DNA of 64,000 nucleotides, taken from assembly GCA_030247575.1 (NCBI GenBank), contig JAOTRV010000005.1, forward strand, positions 62,001 to 126,000, in the 5' to 3' direction. The notes under the pieces were generated by a model. It saw only the letters and a program-made list of their open reading frames with translations. It did no database searches and was not told where the DNA came from. This document shows, piece by piece, positions 36,924 to 46,177 of the stretch. Every line of letters begins with the position of its first letter. Position 1 is the first letter of the stretch. The position numbers and the translations under genes are program-made. The DNA is from Sulfuritalea sp. (GTDB lineage: Bacteria; Pseudomonadota; Gammaproteobacteria; Burkholderiales; Rhodocyclaceae).

Positions 36924-37004
36924 TTGCCCCGATAACGCCCGCTACAGTAGGCACATGCCCTCGAAGTTTAGGCACGACGGGTGTGAAAACGTGGGGGGCA
37001 AGCG

Positions 37005-37038
37005 AAAAACCCGCAAAGCCAGCGGCAGTGCGGGTTTT
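37005..37038 (-). terminator. Intrinsic terminator of the tRNA-Asp gene
   Basis: On the minus strand AAAACCCGC, a 15-nt loop, then GCGGGTTTTT: a 9-bp stem followed by a T run, starting 12 bp beyond the tRNA 3' end. Confidence 0.9.
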
Positions 37039-37049
37039 CGTTGAATCGG

Positions 37050-37126
37050 TGGCGGAGTGGACGGGACTCGAACCCGCGACCCCCGGCGTGACAGGCCGGT
37101 ATTCTAACCAACTGAACTACCACTCC
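37050..37126 (-). tRNA. tRNA-Asp (GTC)
   Basis: 77 nt with acceptor stem GGAGTGG/CCACTCC, discriminator G and encoded CCA. D arm 'AGTTCAGTTGGTTAGAA', anticodon arm with GTC (plus-strand GAC at 37090-37092) and T arm 'GCGGGTTCGAGTCCCGT'. G discriminator and GTC are the identity elements of tRNA-Asp. Confidence 0.97.
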
Positions 37127-37303
37127 GCGTTGGAAGGCGCGCATTGTGCCACAGGCGACCGGACCGCGCAATGAATTATCGGGAAATCTTCGTGCCCCCA
37201 CGAAAATAGCCGGGCATGGCGAAGCCGGGTACGGGTACCCTTGACTTCATCGCCGCATCACGCTGCAATGCCGTTCCTTCACCCCTAAAGCACAGAGACT
37301 GCC

Positions 37304-38821
<1,518 letters not shown>

Positions 38822-38829
38822 GTTCTTGA

Positions 38830-38914
38830 ACCACAGAGACACAGAGGCACAGAGAACAACACCGAGCAAATTCGTGAATTTCTCTATCCTTGATTTTCTC
38901 TGTGTCTCTGTGGT
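38830..38914. repeat. 17-bp inverted repeat of the ACCACAGAGACACAGAG type
   Basis: ACCACAGAGACACAGAG (38830-38846) and its exact complement (38898-38914) enclose a 51-bp AT-rich centre, filling the whole spacer between mmsA and the GMC gene. This type of sequence is seen as a dispersed repeat in many bacteria. A read-through transcript could fold into a long hairpin. Confidence 0.85.
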
Positions 38915-38926
38915 GAAGGATTTTGA

Positions 38927-40543
38927 ATGAATGATTTCGGCGAGTTCGACTACGTCATCGCCGGCGGCGGCACGGCCGGCTGCGTGCTGGCCAACCGGCT
39001 GTCGGCCGATCCTGACGTGACAGTGTTGCTGCTGGAAGCCGGCGGCAAGGACGACTGGATCTGGATCCACATCCCGATCGGCTACCTGAAGTGCATCAAC
39101 AATCCGCGTACCGACTGGTGCTACAAGACCGAGGCCGAGCCGGGCCTCAACGGCCGCTCGATCATCTATGCGCGGGGCCGCGTGCTGGGCGGCTGCTCCT
39201 CGATCAACGGCATGCTCTACCTGCGCGGCCAGGTGGGCGACTACGAGGAGTGGGCGCGGATCACCGGTGACTCGCGCTGGAACTGGGACAGCGTGCTGCC
39301 CATCTTCATACAGAGCGAGGACTACTGGGGCGGCGCCGACGAGATGCACGGCAGCAAGGGAGAATGGCGCGTCGAGAAGCAGCGCCTGCACTGGGATATC
39401 CTCGACCGTTATACCGAAGCGGCCAAGCAGGCCGGCATCCCGTTCAAACAGGACTACAACCGCGGCGACAATTTCGGCATCGGCCACTTCGAGGTGAACC
39501 AGAAGAAAGGCGTACGCTGGAATGCCTCGAAGGCCATGTTGCGCCCGGTGCTGCACCGGCCCAACCTCAAGGTCGTGACCGGCGCGCTGATCGACAGGCT
39601 GGTCATGGTCGGCAAGGAGGCGCGCGGTGTCGAATTCAGCCTCGGCGGGGTTCCGCATCGCGTCACGGCGCGCATCGAAACCCTGCTCACGGCCGGCGCC
39701 ATCGGTTCGCCGACCATCCTGCAGCGCTCCGGCATCGGCCCCGCCAAAGTGCTGCAGAACCGCGGCGTGCCGCTGCTGCATGAGCTGCCCGGCGTCGGCG
39801 GCAACCTGCAGGACCACCTGCAACTGCGCATGATATTCAAGGTGCATGGCATCACCACGCTCAACCAGCGCGCCAACAGCCTGTGGGGCAAGGCGATGAT
39901 GGGCCTCGAATACGCGCTGTTCCGCTCCGGGCCCTTGTCGATGGCACCCAGCCAGCTCGGCGGCTTCTTCCATTCCTCACCCGAGGTGGCCACGCCCGAC
40001 CTCGAATTTCATGTCCAGCCGCTGTCGCTGGACAAGTTCGGCGACCCGCTGCATCCCTTCCCCGCCTTTACCGCGAGCGTGTGCAACCTGCGACCGACCT
40101 CGCGTGGCATCGTGCATATCCGCGACCGTGATCCGGCCACGGCGCCGATCATCGCGCCAAATTATCTATCGACCGACAACGACCGCCAGGTCGCGGCCCG
40201 CGCGCTGCGCCTGACACGGCGCGTCGTCGAACAGCCCGCCATGACGCCCTATCGACCGCAGGAACACCAGCCCGGCGCGCAAGTGCAGAGCGACGCGGAA
40301 CTGGCGAAGGCCGCCGGCGACATCGGCACCACGATCTTCCACCCGACTTGCACCTGCGCCATGGGTCGTGCCGACGATGCGCAGGCCGTGGTCGATCCGG
40401 AACTGCGCGTGCGCGGGCTCGGCCGCCTGCGCGTGATCGATGCCTCGATCATGCCGACGATTACTTCCGGCAACACCAACGCGCCGACGGTGATGATCGC
40501 CGAGCGCGGCGCTCAGTTGGTTCGCGCTGCGCGCCGCGGCTGA
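38927..40543 (+). CDS. GMC-family FAD-dependent alcohol/choline dehydrogenase
   Basis: 538 aa. Dinucleotide motif 'DYVIAGGGTAGCVLANRLSA', GMC signature 1 'YARGRVLGGCSSINGMLYLR', signature 2 'LTAGAIGSPTILQRSGIGPA', and the C-terminal catalytic region 'GTTIFHPTCTCAMG' plus 'GNTNAPTVMIAERGA'. The active-site His is in 'IFHPTCTC', the second partner in 'SGNTNAP' (Asn). Similar to quinone-linked alcohol dehydrogenases (AlkJ/PegA/BetA); which alcohol is used is unknown. Followed after 2 bp by an MBL hydrolase and preceded by mmsA, suggesting a catabolic unit. Confidence 0.93.
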   Translation: MNDFGEFDYVIAGGGTAGCVLANRLSADPDVTVLLLEAGGKDDWIWIHIPIGYLKCINNPRTDWCYKTEAEPGLNGRSIIYARGRVLGGCSSINGMLYLRGQVGDYEEWARITGDSRWNWDSVLPIFIQSEDYWGGADEMHGSKGEWRVEKQRLHWDILDRYTEAAKQAGIPFKQDYNRGDNFGIGHFEVNQKKGVRWNASKAMLRPVLHRPNLKVVTGALIDRLVMVGKEARGVEFSLGGVPHRVTARIETLLTAGAIGSPTILQRSGIGPAKVLQNRGVPLLHELPGVGGNLQDHLQLRMIFKVHGITTLNQRANSLWGKAMMGLEYALFRSGPLSMAPSQLGGFFHSSPEVATPDLEFHVQPLSLDKFGDPLHPFPAFTASVCNLRPTSRGIVHIRDRDPATAPIIAPNYLSTDNDRQVAARALRLTRRVVEQPAMTPYRPQEHQPGAQVQSDAELAKAAGDIGTTIFHPTCTCAMGRADDAQAVVDPELRVRGLGRLRVIDASIMPTITSGNTNAPTVMIAERGAQLVRAARRG

Positions 40544-40545
40544 TC

Positions 40546-41496
40546 ATGTCCGGTCCGCTGATCGACTATCACAACGGCATCTACGCCTTCGACGCCGGCT
40601 ACATCCGGCCGCTGCTGGCCGCCATCCACCTGATCGAAAGCGACGGCCGGGCCGCCTTTGTGGACACCGCGAATTTCGAAGTCATGCCGCAGGCGCTGGC
40701 CGCGCTGGAAGCACGCGGTCTGGGGCCGGACAGCGTGGATTACGTGATCCTGACCCACATCCACCTCGACCATGCCGGCGGCGCCGGCGTGATGATGGAA
40801 GCCTTCCCCAACGCCAGGCTGGTGGTGCATCCGCGCGGCGCGCGGCACATGATCGAACCGTCGAAGCTGATGGCCGGCGTCGAAGGCGTTTATGGCAGGG
40901 AACGCGCTCGGCGCATGTACGGCGACCTGCTGCCGATCGCGGCAGATCGCATCATCGAGGCCCACGACAACACGGTGCTCAAGCTGGGCTCGCGCGAACT
41001 GCTCTGCATCGATGCGCCGGGCCATGCGAAGCACCACATCGCCATCGTCGATCGTCGATCGAGCGGAATTTTCACCGGCGACACCTTCGGCATTTCCTAT
41101 CGCGAACTGGATGTCGATGGCAGGCCCCTGATCTTTCCGTCCTCGACACCGATCCAGTTCGACCCGGACGAGATGCGCAGTTCCATCGAGCGCATGCTCT
41201 CCTTCAATCCCGACGCGGTATATCTGACGCACTTCAGCCGCCTCGCTCCCCCGGCCGAACTCGGCCGCGAAGTGCTGCGCCTGCTCGACCGCTATGTCGA
41301 GATCGCGCTTGCCGCCAGCGCCGAGGAAGACAAGAATGCCGCAATCCGCGACGGGCTGACCGCCCTGCTGCTCGACGAGGCGCACCGCCACGGGTGCCGC
41401 CAGAGCGACGAAGAAATTCTGGAAATCTGGCATCTCGACCTGGAACTCAACGCGCAAGGCCTGGCCTTCTGGCTCGAAGCGCAGGACGCTGCCTGA
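40546..41496 (+). CDS. MBL-fold metallo-hydrolase
   Basis: 316 aa from ATG 40546, 2 bp after the GMC stop. Zinc-binding HxHxDH in 'VILTHIHLDHAGGAGVM', second-sphere His in 'LLCIDAPGHAKHHIAIVD', Asp in 'SGIFTGDTFGISYRE', and final His in 'YLTHFSRLAPP'. A C-terminal helical domain of about 90 residues follows. Related to lactonase/glyoxalase-II-like proteins; it could hydrolyse a product of the neighbouring dehydrogenase. Substrate unknown. Confidence 0.88.
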   Translation: MSGPLIDYHNGIYAFDAGYIRPLLAAIHLIESDGRAAFVDTANFEVMPQALAALEARGLGPDSVDYVILTHIHLDHAGGAGVMMEAFPNARLVVHPRGARHMIEPSKLMAGVEGVYGRERARRMYGDLLPIAADRIIEAHDNTVLKLGSRELLCIDAPGHAKHHIAIVDRRSSGIFTGDTFGISYRELDVDGRPLIFPSSTPIQFDPDEMRSSIERMLSFNPDAVYLTHFSRLAPPAELGREVLRLLDRYVEIALAASAEEDKNAAIRDGLTALLLDEAHRHGCRQSDEEILEIWHLDLELNAQGLAFWLEAQDAA

Positions 41497-41620
41497 TCCC
41501 CCTTCAAATCCCTCCGGCAATGTCCTGATCCGATGGATTTCCCACAATTCGATAGTGGGTAATTCGATGTGGCGTTTTGTCGCAGCGCAGCATGAAGACT
41601 GTTGTCAATACTGGGTTTTC

Positions 41621-41663
41621 TTGTCCTGGATCAAATACCGTACTGCCACGCTCGGGCTATCCT
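41621..41663 (+). promoter_or_regulatory. FNR/DNR-type box and probable -10 of the heme-copper operon
   Basis: TTGTC-CTGG-ATCAA at 41621-41634 matches the FNR/DNR consensus TTGAT-N4-ATCAA at 9 of 10 positions. A -10-like TATCCT lies at 41658-41663, its centre 33 bp downstream of the box centre, as in class II FNR promoters (site at about -41.5). The spacer 41497-41738 has no gene; the leader ends with GAGAGGGAAG before the ATG at 41739. Confidence 0.7.
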
Positions 41664-41738
41664 CGCGCCCACTTGTACTAGTTTCCGGAAGTTCGTTTCA
41701 ACCGTGCGCCGCAGGCGCCAACGTGAGAGGGAAGAAAC

Positions 41739-41888
41739 ATGGCGAATAACAATGACGACGATGTTCCATTCATGCAAAAGTTGCTGGATAACCACTTCCT
41801 GCTCCTGTTCCTGGGAGTAGCTTCTCCCGGTGTCCTTTACATCTTGTGGGGTGTCGTGGACATCATGAGTGTCCCCCTCGCCAAGTAA
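41739..41888 (+). CDS. 49-aa single-span membrane peptide (small oxidase subunit candidate)
   Basis: Encodes MANNNDDDVPFMQKLLDNHF then a hydrophobic segment 'LLLFLGVASPGVLYILWGVV' and a short tail ending VPLAK. Good ribosome site (AGAGGGAAG). It is the first gene of the heme-copper cluster, 27 bp before the CuA subunit gene. Its single membrane span and position match small accessory subunits such as subunit IIa of ba3-type enzymes, though no sequence homology is recognised. Confidence 0.75.
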   Translation: MANNNDDDVPFMQKLLDNHFLLLFLGVASPGVLYILWGVVDIMSVPLAK

Positions 41889-41915
41889 GCAATCCAGTCA
41901 ATCAGGGAGAATCAT

Positions 41916-42470
41916 ATGAGTGCAATCCTGCCGCCCTCAGAGCGGTTGTGGTGGAAAACACCGATCTCGGGGCAAGAATGGGCCTGGATCGGCATCGCCT
42001 TCGTCTGGGCCATGGTCATGTTCGTCATGATGGTCTATTGGCATATCAACGGCAAGCAGAACCTCTCGAACGAGGTCTACAAGACCACCACCGAGATGTT
42101 CCAGGCCAAGACGGATGCCTTCGTCAAGGAAAACACCATCCGCACCGAAGACAGCCTGGCCAATCCGGACCTGAAGATGCCCGTGGTCAAGCCGAACGAC
42201 AAGGGTGAAGCCTTCCTGCTGGGCCGTCTGTGGTCCTGGTATCCGATCCTGGAACTCGAAGCCGGCAAGACCTACAAGATTCACTTGTCCTCGGTCGACT
42301 ACAACCACGGCTTTTCGCTGCAACCGACCAACATCAATATCCAGGTCATCCCCGGCTATGAGCATGTGGTCAAGATGACACCGACCAAGGCCGGCACCTA
42401 CGCCATCGTCTGCAATGAATACTGCGGCATCGGGCACCACACGATGCTTGGCCGTATTTACGTGAAATAA
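41916..42470 (+). CDS. CuA-containing subunit II of a B-type heme-copper reductase
   Basis: 184 aa. One N-terminal transmembrane helix (about 24-46) and a periplasmic cupredoxin domain with the complete CuA set: His in 'VDYNHGFSLQ', then Cys166, Glu168, Cys170, His174 and Met177 in 'VCNEYCGIGHHTM'. The short single-helix form is typical of ba3-like (B-family) enzymes. It would accept electrons from a periplasmic donor and pass them to subunit I, encoded 13 bp downstream. Ribosome site AGGGAG. Confidence 0.93.
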   Translation: MSAILPPSERLWWKTPISGQEWAWIGIAFVWAMVMFVMMVYWHINGKQNLSNEVYKTTTEMFQAKTDAFVKENTIRTEDSLANPDLKMPVVKPNDKGEAFLLGRLWSWYPILELEAGKTYKIHLSSVDYNHGFSLQPTNINIQVIPGYEHVVKMTPTKAGTYAIVCNEYCGIGHHTMLGRIYVK

Positions 42471-42483
42471 GGGGGGACCATAG

Positions 42484-44184
42484 ATGGCAACTACTTACCG
42501 TACCTGTCCGCGCACCGGGCTGCAGTTCGACCTCGATGCCGACAAACTGATGCGCTGGAACGCCGTAGCCGGCGTGCTCTGGCTGCTGGTGGGCGGCATC
42601 ACCGCCCTCCTGGTGATCCTGACCCGCTGGCCGGCCATCAAGCTGCTGCCGGCAGACCAGTTCTACCTGATCCTGACGGCGCACGGCATCGACATGCTGA
42701 TCCTCTGGATCATCTTCTTCGAAATGGCGGTGCTCTACTTCGCTTCATCGACCCTGCTGCGATGCCGGATTGCCACGCCGTGGTTGGGCTGGGTACAGTT
42801 CTGGCTGATGGTGGTCGGCGGCATCATGACCAACGTCGCGATCTTCCAGGGCGGCTCCAGCGTCATGTTCACCTCCTACGTGCCGATGCAGGCCGCGCCG
42901 CACTTCTACCTCGGCATCATCCTGTTCGCGGTGGGCGCCTTGATCGGCTGCGGCGTGTTCTTCGGCACGCTGGTAGTGGCCAAGCGGGAGAAGACCTATA
43001 CCGGCTCGCTGCCGCTGGTGACCTTCGGCGCCATGACGGCGGCGATCATCGCGGTGTTCACCATCGCGTCGGGCGCCGCCATCCTGATCCCGACCTTCCT
43101 CTGGTCGATGGGCTGGATCAAGGAAATCGACGCGCAGCTGTATCGCATGGTCTGGTGGGCGCTGGGTCACTCCTCGCAACAGATCAACGTCGCCGCTCAC
43201 GTCTCGATCTGGTACCTGATTGCCGCCGTGGCCTTCGGCGCCAAGCCGCTGTCCGAGAAGGTCTCGCGCTTCGCCTTCCTGCTCTACATCCTGTTCCTGC
43301 AACTGGCCAGCGCGCACCACCTGCTGTCCGACCCGGGCATGAGCGCCGAGTGGAAGGTGCTGAACACCTCCTACTTCATGTACTTCGCGGTACTGGCCTC
43401 GATGATCCACGGCTTCACGGTTCCGGGCGCGGTCGAAGCGGCTCAACGCAAGAAGGGCTATACCAACGGCCTGTTCGAGTGGCTGCGCAAGGCGCCATGG
43501 GGCAACCCGGTGTTCTCGGGGATGTTCATCTCGCTGGTCGGCTTCGGCTTCCTCGGCGGCATCTCCGGCGTCGTGCTGGGCACCGAACAGATCAACATGC
43601 TGATGCACAACACCTTCTACGTGCCGGGCCACTTCCATACCACGGTCGTCGTCGGCACCACGCTGGCCTTCATGTCGATCACCTACTTGCTGGTTCCCGC
43701 GTTGTTCAGGCGCGAAATGATGTTCCCGAAGCTGTGCCAGATCCAGCCCTACCTCTACGGTATCAGCATGTCGGTTCTCGGCCTGGTGATGATGGGCGCC
43801 GGCACGCTGGGCGTCTCGCGTCGCCACTGGGACATGGCCTTCTCGGGGGCACCGTTCCAGTATGAGTGGCCGGGTGCCGCCTACCTGATGATGGGTCTTA
43901 CCGGCGTCTTCGGCGTGATCGCGGTTATCGGCGGCGGCCTGTGGATCTTCGTCGTGGTGTGGTCCCTGCTGTTCGGCAAGAAGCTCGACGGCGGTGCGAC
44001 CCACGACAAGCCGGTGCCGATTCCGGACCAGAGCGCCGCAGCCAGCGCCTCCCACACCGGCAGCGAGGAAGAGCACACCAGCGTACCGGGTACCGTGGTC
44101 CTGGCAATCACCTTGCTGGTCTGCTTCGTCCTCTACTACTTCGTGAACTGGAAGTACCTGTCCGAAGTCTGGGGTCTCAGCTAA
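42484..44184 (+). CDS. Heme-copper reductase subunit I lacking the cross-linked Tyr (putative NO reductase)
   Basis: 566 aa, about 14 membrane helices. Metal ligands present: low-spin heme His67 ('LTAHGIDML') and His385, high-spin heme His383 ('VPGHFHTTVVVG'), CuB His229 and the His278-His279 pair ('LASAHHLLSDPG'). In O2 reductases the CuB His is followed four residues later by a tyrosine covalently linked to it (H-P-E-V-Y or H-P-I-V-Y). Here the sequence is 'WWALGHSSQQINV', with Gln233 at that position. All known O2-reducing members keep the tyrosine (A/B families), whereas NO reductases lack it, so NO reduction is the better guess. General annotation pipelines would call it cytochrome c oxidase. 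A 100-residue C-terminal extension holds one further helix. Confidence 0.9.
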   Translation: MATTYRTCPRTGLQFDLDADKLMRWNAVAGVLWLLVGGITALLVILTRWPAIKLLPADQFYLILTAHGIDMLILWIIFFEMAVLYFASSTLLRCRIATPWLGWVQFWLMVVGGIMTNVAIFQGGSSVMFTSYVPMQAAPHFYLGIILFAVGALIGCGVFFGTLVVAKREKTYTGSLPLVTFGAMTAAIIAVFTIASGAAILIPTFLWSMGWIKEIDAQLYRMVWWALGHSSQQINVAAHVSIWYLIAAVAFGAKPLSEKVSRFAFLLYILFLQLASAHHLLSDPGMSAEWKVLNTSYFMYFAVLASMIHGFTVPGAVEAAQRKKGYTNGLFEWLRKAPWGNPVFSGMFISLVGFGFLGGISGVVLGTEQINMLMHNTFYVPGHFHTTVVVGTTLAFMSITYLLVPALFRREMMFPKLCQIQPYLYGISMSVLGLVMMGAGTLGVSRRHWDMAFSGAPFQYEWPGAAYLMMGLTGVFGVIAVIGGGLWIFVVVWSLLFGKKLDGGATHDKPVPIPDQSAAASASHTGSEEEHTSVPGTVVLAITLLVCFVLYYFVNWKYLSEVWGLS

Positions 44185-44200
44185 GCAGGCTCGGGCAAAG

Positions 44201-44227
44201 GGTTCCCCGCACCTGGTGCGGGGAACC
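44201..44227 (+). terminator. Strong hairpin after subunit I, no U-tract
   Basis: Perfect 12-bp stem GGTTCCCCGCAC with 3-nt loop CTG, 17 bp after the subunit I stop. Without a following T run it may attenuate transcription or protect the 3' end of the upstream mRNA rather than terminate fully. Confidence 0.65.
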
Positions 44228-44313
44228 TGCCTGAATCGGGCCTGGCCGACAGGCTCGATTCACGCAGGTATAAACGACGAAAAATATTGCAACGACTCCC
44301 CCCTACACACTCA

Positions 44314-45204
44314 ATGGAATCGACGCTGCCCACGACAAGATCGACCGCCTTTTCCATACGGGCAATCCTGGGATTGTTCAAGCTGCGAATCGGCGTCGTC
44401 ATCACCTTTACCGCCCTGGCCGGTTTGTCGGTCAGCTCCGGTCCCAGTCTGAGCCTGGTGCAGTTGCTCACACTGACACTCGCGGTCCTCGTCTCCTCCG
44501 CCAGCGCGGGTGCCTTCAACCAGTATTACGAACACGACATCGATCCGCTGATGTCGCGCACCCGTCAGCGGCCGTTCGCCACCGGCGAAATCAAGCACGG
44601 ACCGGTCTGGCTGCTGGTCATCTTCGGCCTGATGGCGGTTTCCGTCGCGGCGGCCTGGCTCGCGCTCAATGCCTGGGCGGCGCTATTCACCTTCCTCGGC
44701 GCCTTTTTCTATGCCATCGTCTATACGGTCTGGCTCAAGCGCCGCACCTGGCTCAACATCGTGTTCGGCGGACTGGCCGGCAGCTGGGCGGTGCTGGCGG
44801 GCGCAACGGCAGTCGACCCGCAGGTTGGCGCGGTGCCGCTGATCCTGGCCTTCGTGCTCTTCCTGTGGACGCCGCCGCACTTCTGGAGCCTGGCCATCGC
44901 CTATCGCGAGGACTACGCGGCGGCTGGCGTGCCGATGCTCCCCGTGGTGGTCGGCGATCAACGCGCGGCCAAGGCGATATTCGGCAGCACCCTGCTGCTG
45001 GTCGCCACGTCGCTGCTGCCGCTGGCGTTCGGCCTCGGCGCGATCTATTTCGCCGGAGCGGGCATCGGCGGCTTCCTGTTCATCCAGAAGGCCTGGCGCC
45101 TGGTACAGAACACCAACCGCCAAACCGCCATGACCTGCTTCCATGCTTCGCTGGCTCAGTTGACTCTGGTACTCACTGCTGCAATCATCGACGCTCGTTT
45201 CTAG
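44314..45204 (+). CDS. ctaB: Protoheme IX farnesyltransferase (heme O synthase)
   Basis: 296 aa from ATG 44314; TTG 44287 is an alternative. UbiA-family prenyltransferase with the Asp-rich motif 'NQYYEHDIDPLMSRTRQRPF' and second motif 'YTVWLKRRTWLNIVFGGLAG', plus 'LFLWTPPHFWSLAIAYREDY'. Adds a farnesyl group to heme B for heme O/A-containing terminal oxidases. Its presence suggests the subunit I encoded upstream carries heme O or a derivative at one site, unlike cNOR/qNOR, which use heme B. Confidence 0.94.
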   Translation: MESTLPTTRSTAFSIRAILGLFKLRIGVVITFTALAGLSVSSGPSLSLVQLLTLTLAVLVSSASAGAFNQYYEHDIDPLMSRTRQRPFATGEIKHGPVWLLVIFGLMAVSVAAAWLALNAWAALFTFLGAFFYAIVYTVWLKRRTWLNIVFGGLAGSWAVLAGATAVDPQVGAVPLILAFVLFLWTPPHFWSLAIAYREDYAAAGVPMLPVVVGDQRAAKAIFGSTLLLVATSLLPLAFGLGAIYFAGAGIGGFLFIQKAWRLVQNTNRQTAMTCFHASLAQLTLVLTAAIIDARF

Positions 45205-45220
45205 CCTGGCGTCCATCCCT

Positions 45221-46099
45221 GTGATCCGTTTCCCGTTTCGTGCTGCAGTCGCGGCAGCCCTGATCTTTGCGGCGAGCTGCGCCCAGTCCGCAGAAAAGGC
45301 GCCGGAGCCCAGGCTGGTCGAACGGCCCCAGGGTGCACGGACCGGCCTGACGCTCACCACGCTCGACGAAAAGGCGGCGCTGCAATTGTCGCAGAGCGTG
45401 ATCGGCAAGCCGCTCGGCGATCATGTCCTGCTCGATCGCGAGGGTCGGCCGACTCCGCTTGCCAGGTATCGCGGCAAGCCGCTGCTGGTCAACTTCATCT
45501 ATACCGCGTGCTTCAACGTCTGCCCCACCACCACGAAGAACCTGCAAAAAGCCGTGGAGACCACGGTCAGCGTCCTCGGCGCCGACCGTTTCAACATCGT
45601 CAGCATCGGCTTCAACCAACCCTTCGATTCACCCCAGGCAATGAAGATATTTGCCACCCAGTACGGCATCCATCTGCCGAACTGGGAATTTCTCAGCCCT
45701 GCCGCGGCCATCGTCGGCGAGCTCACGCAGAACTTCGGTTTCAGCTACGTCGCCACCAGCGCCGGCTTCGACCACATGAACCAGGTCACCATCGTCGATG
45801 CCGAAGGCAAGATATTCAGGCAGGTGTATGGCGAGAAATTTACCGCCGAAGATCTGGCGGAGCCGCTCAAGGCCATGATTACCGGTGCCCCCATTCCGCC
45901 GCAAACCGGCACATTGGAGGAGATCGCGGACCGGATCAGGATCCTCTGCTCGGTCTACGACCCGGTCACCGGGAAATACCGCACCAACTACGCGCTGTAT
46001 TTCGAGATCGCCGGCTTCATCAGTTTCATGATCTTCATGATCTATGTGGCCTGGAGTTTCACGAGAAAGCGCAAAGGCGACAAGATTCAATCGGGTTGA
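45221..46099 (+). CDS. SCO1/SenC copper chaperone with C-terminal membrane anchor
   Basis: 292 aa, GTG start. An export signal ('AAVAAALIFAASC', possible lipobox Cys20), thioredoxin fold with copper-binding Cys97/Cys101 in 'TACFNVCPTT' and the third ligand His in 'AGFDHMNQVTIVD'. A transmembrane helix near 260-283 ('LYFEIAGFISFMIFMIYVAW') makes it double-anchored, longer than classic SCO1. Expected role: loading copper into the CuA site of the subunit II encoded upstream. Confidence 0.92.
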   Translation: MIRFPFRAAVAAALIFAASCAQSAEKAPEPRLVERPQGARTGLTLTTLDEKAALQLSQSVIGKPLGDHVLLDREGRPTPLARYRGKPLLVNFIYTACFNVCPTTTKNLQKAVETTVSVLGADRFNIVSIGFNQPFDSPQAMKIFATQYGIHLPNWEFLSPAAAIVGELTQNFGFSYVATSAGFDHMNQVTIVDAEGKIFRQVYGEKFTAEDLAEPLKAMITGAPIPPQTGTLEEIADRIRILCSVYDPVTGKYRTNYALYFEIAGFISFMIFMIYVAWSFTRKRKGDKIQSG

Positions 46100-46177
46100 T
46101 GCGAGTCAAGTCGGATGACGCCCGGCTCGTATATCATTATTCGCTAATAATCTCCCCAGTAGCCAAGTGGTTAACTG

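Noticed and set aside
42484-44184. Straightforward annotation as cytochrome c oxidase subunit I
   Set aside because: The cross-linked tyrosine four residues after the CuB histidine is replaced by Gln233, so a normal O2 reductase is unlikely despite intact histidines.
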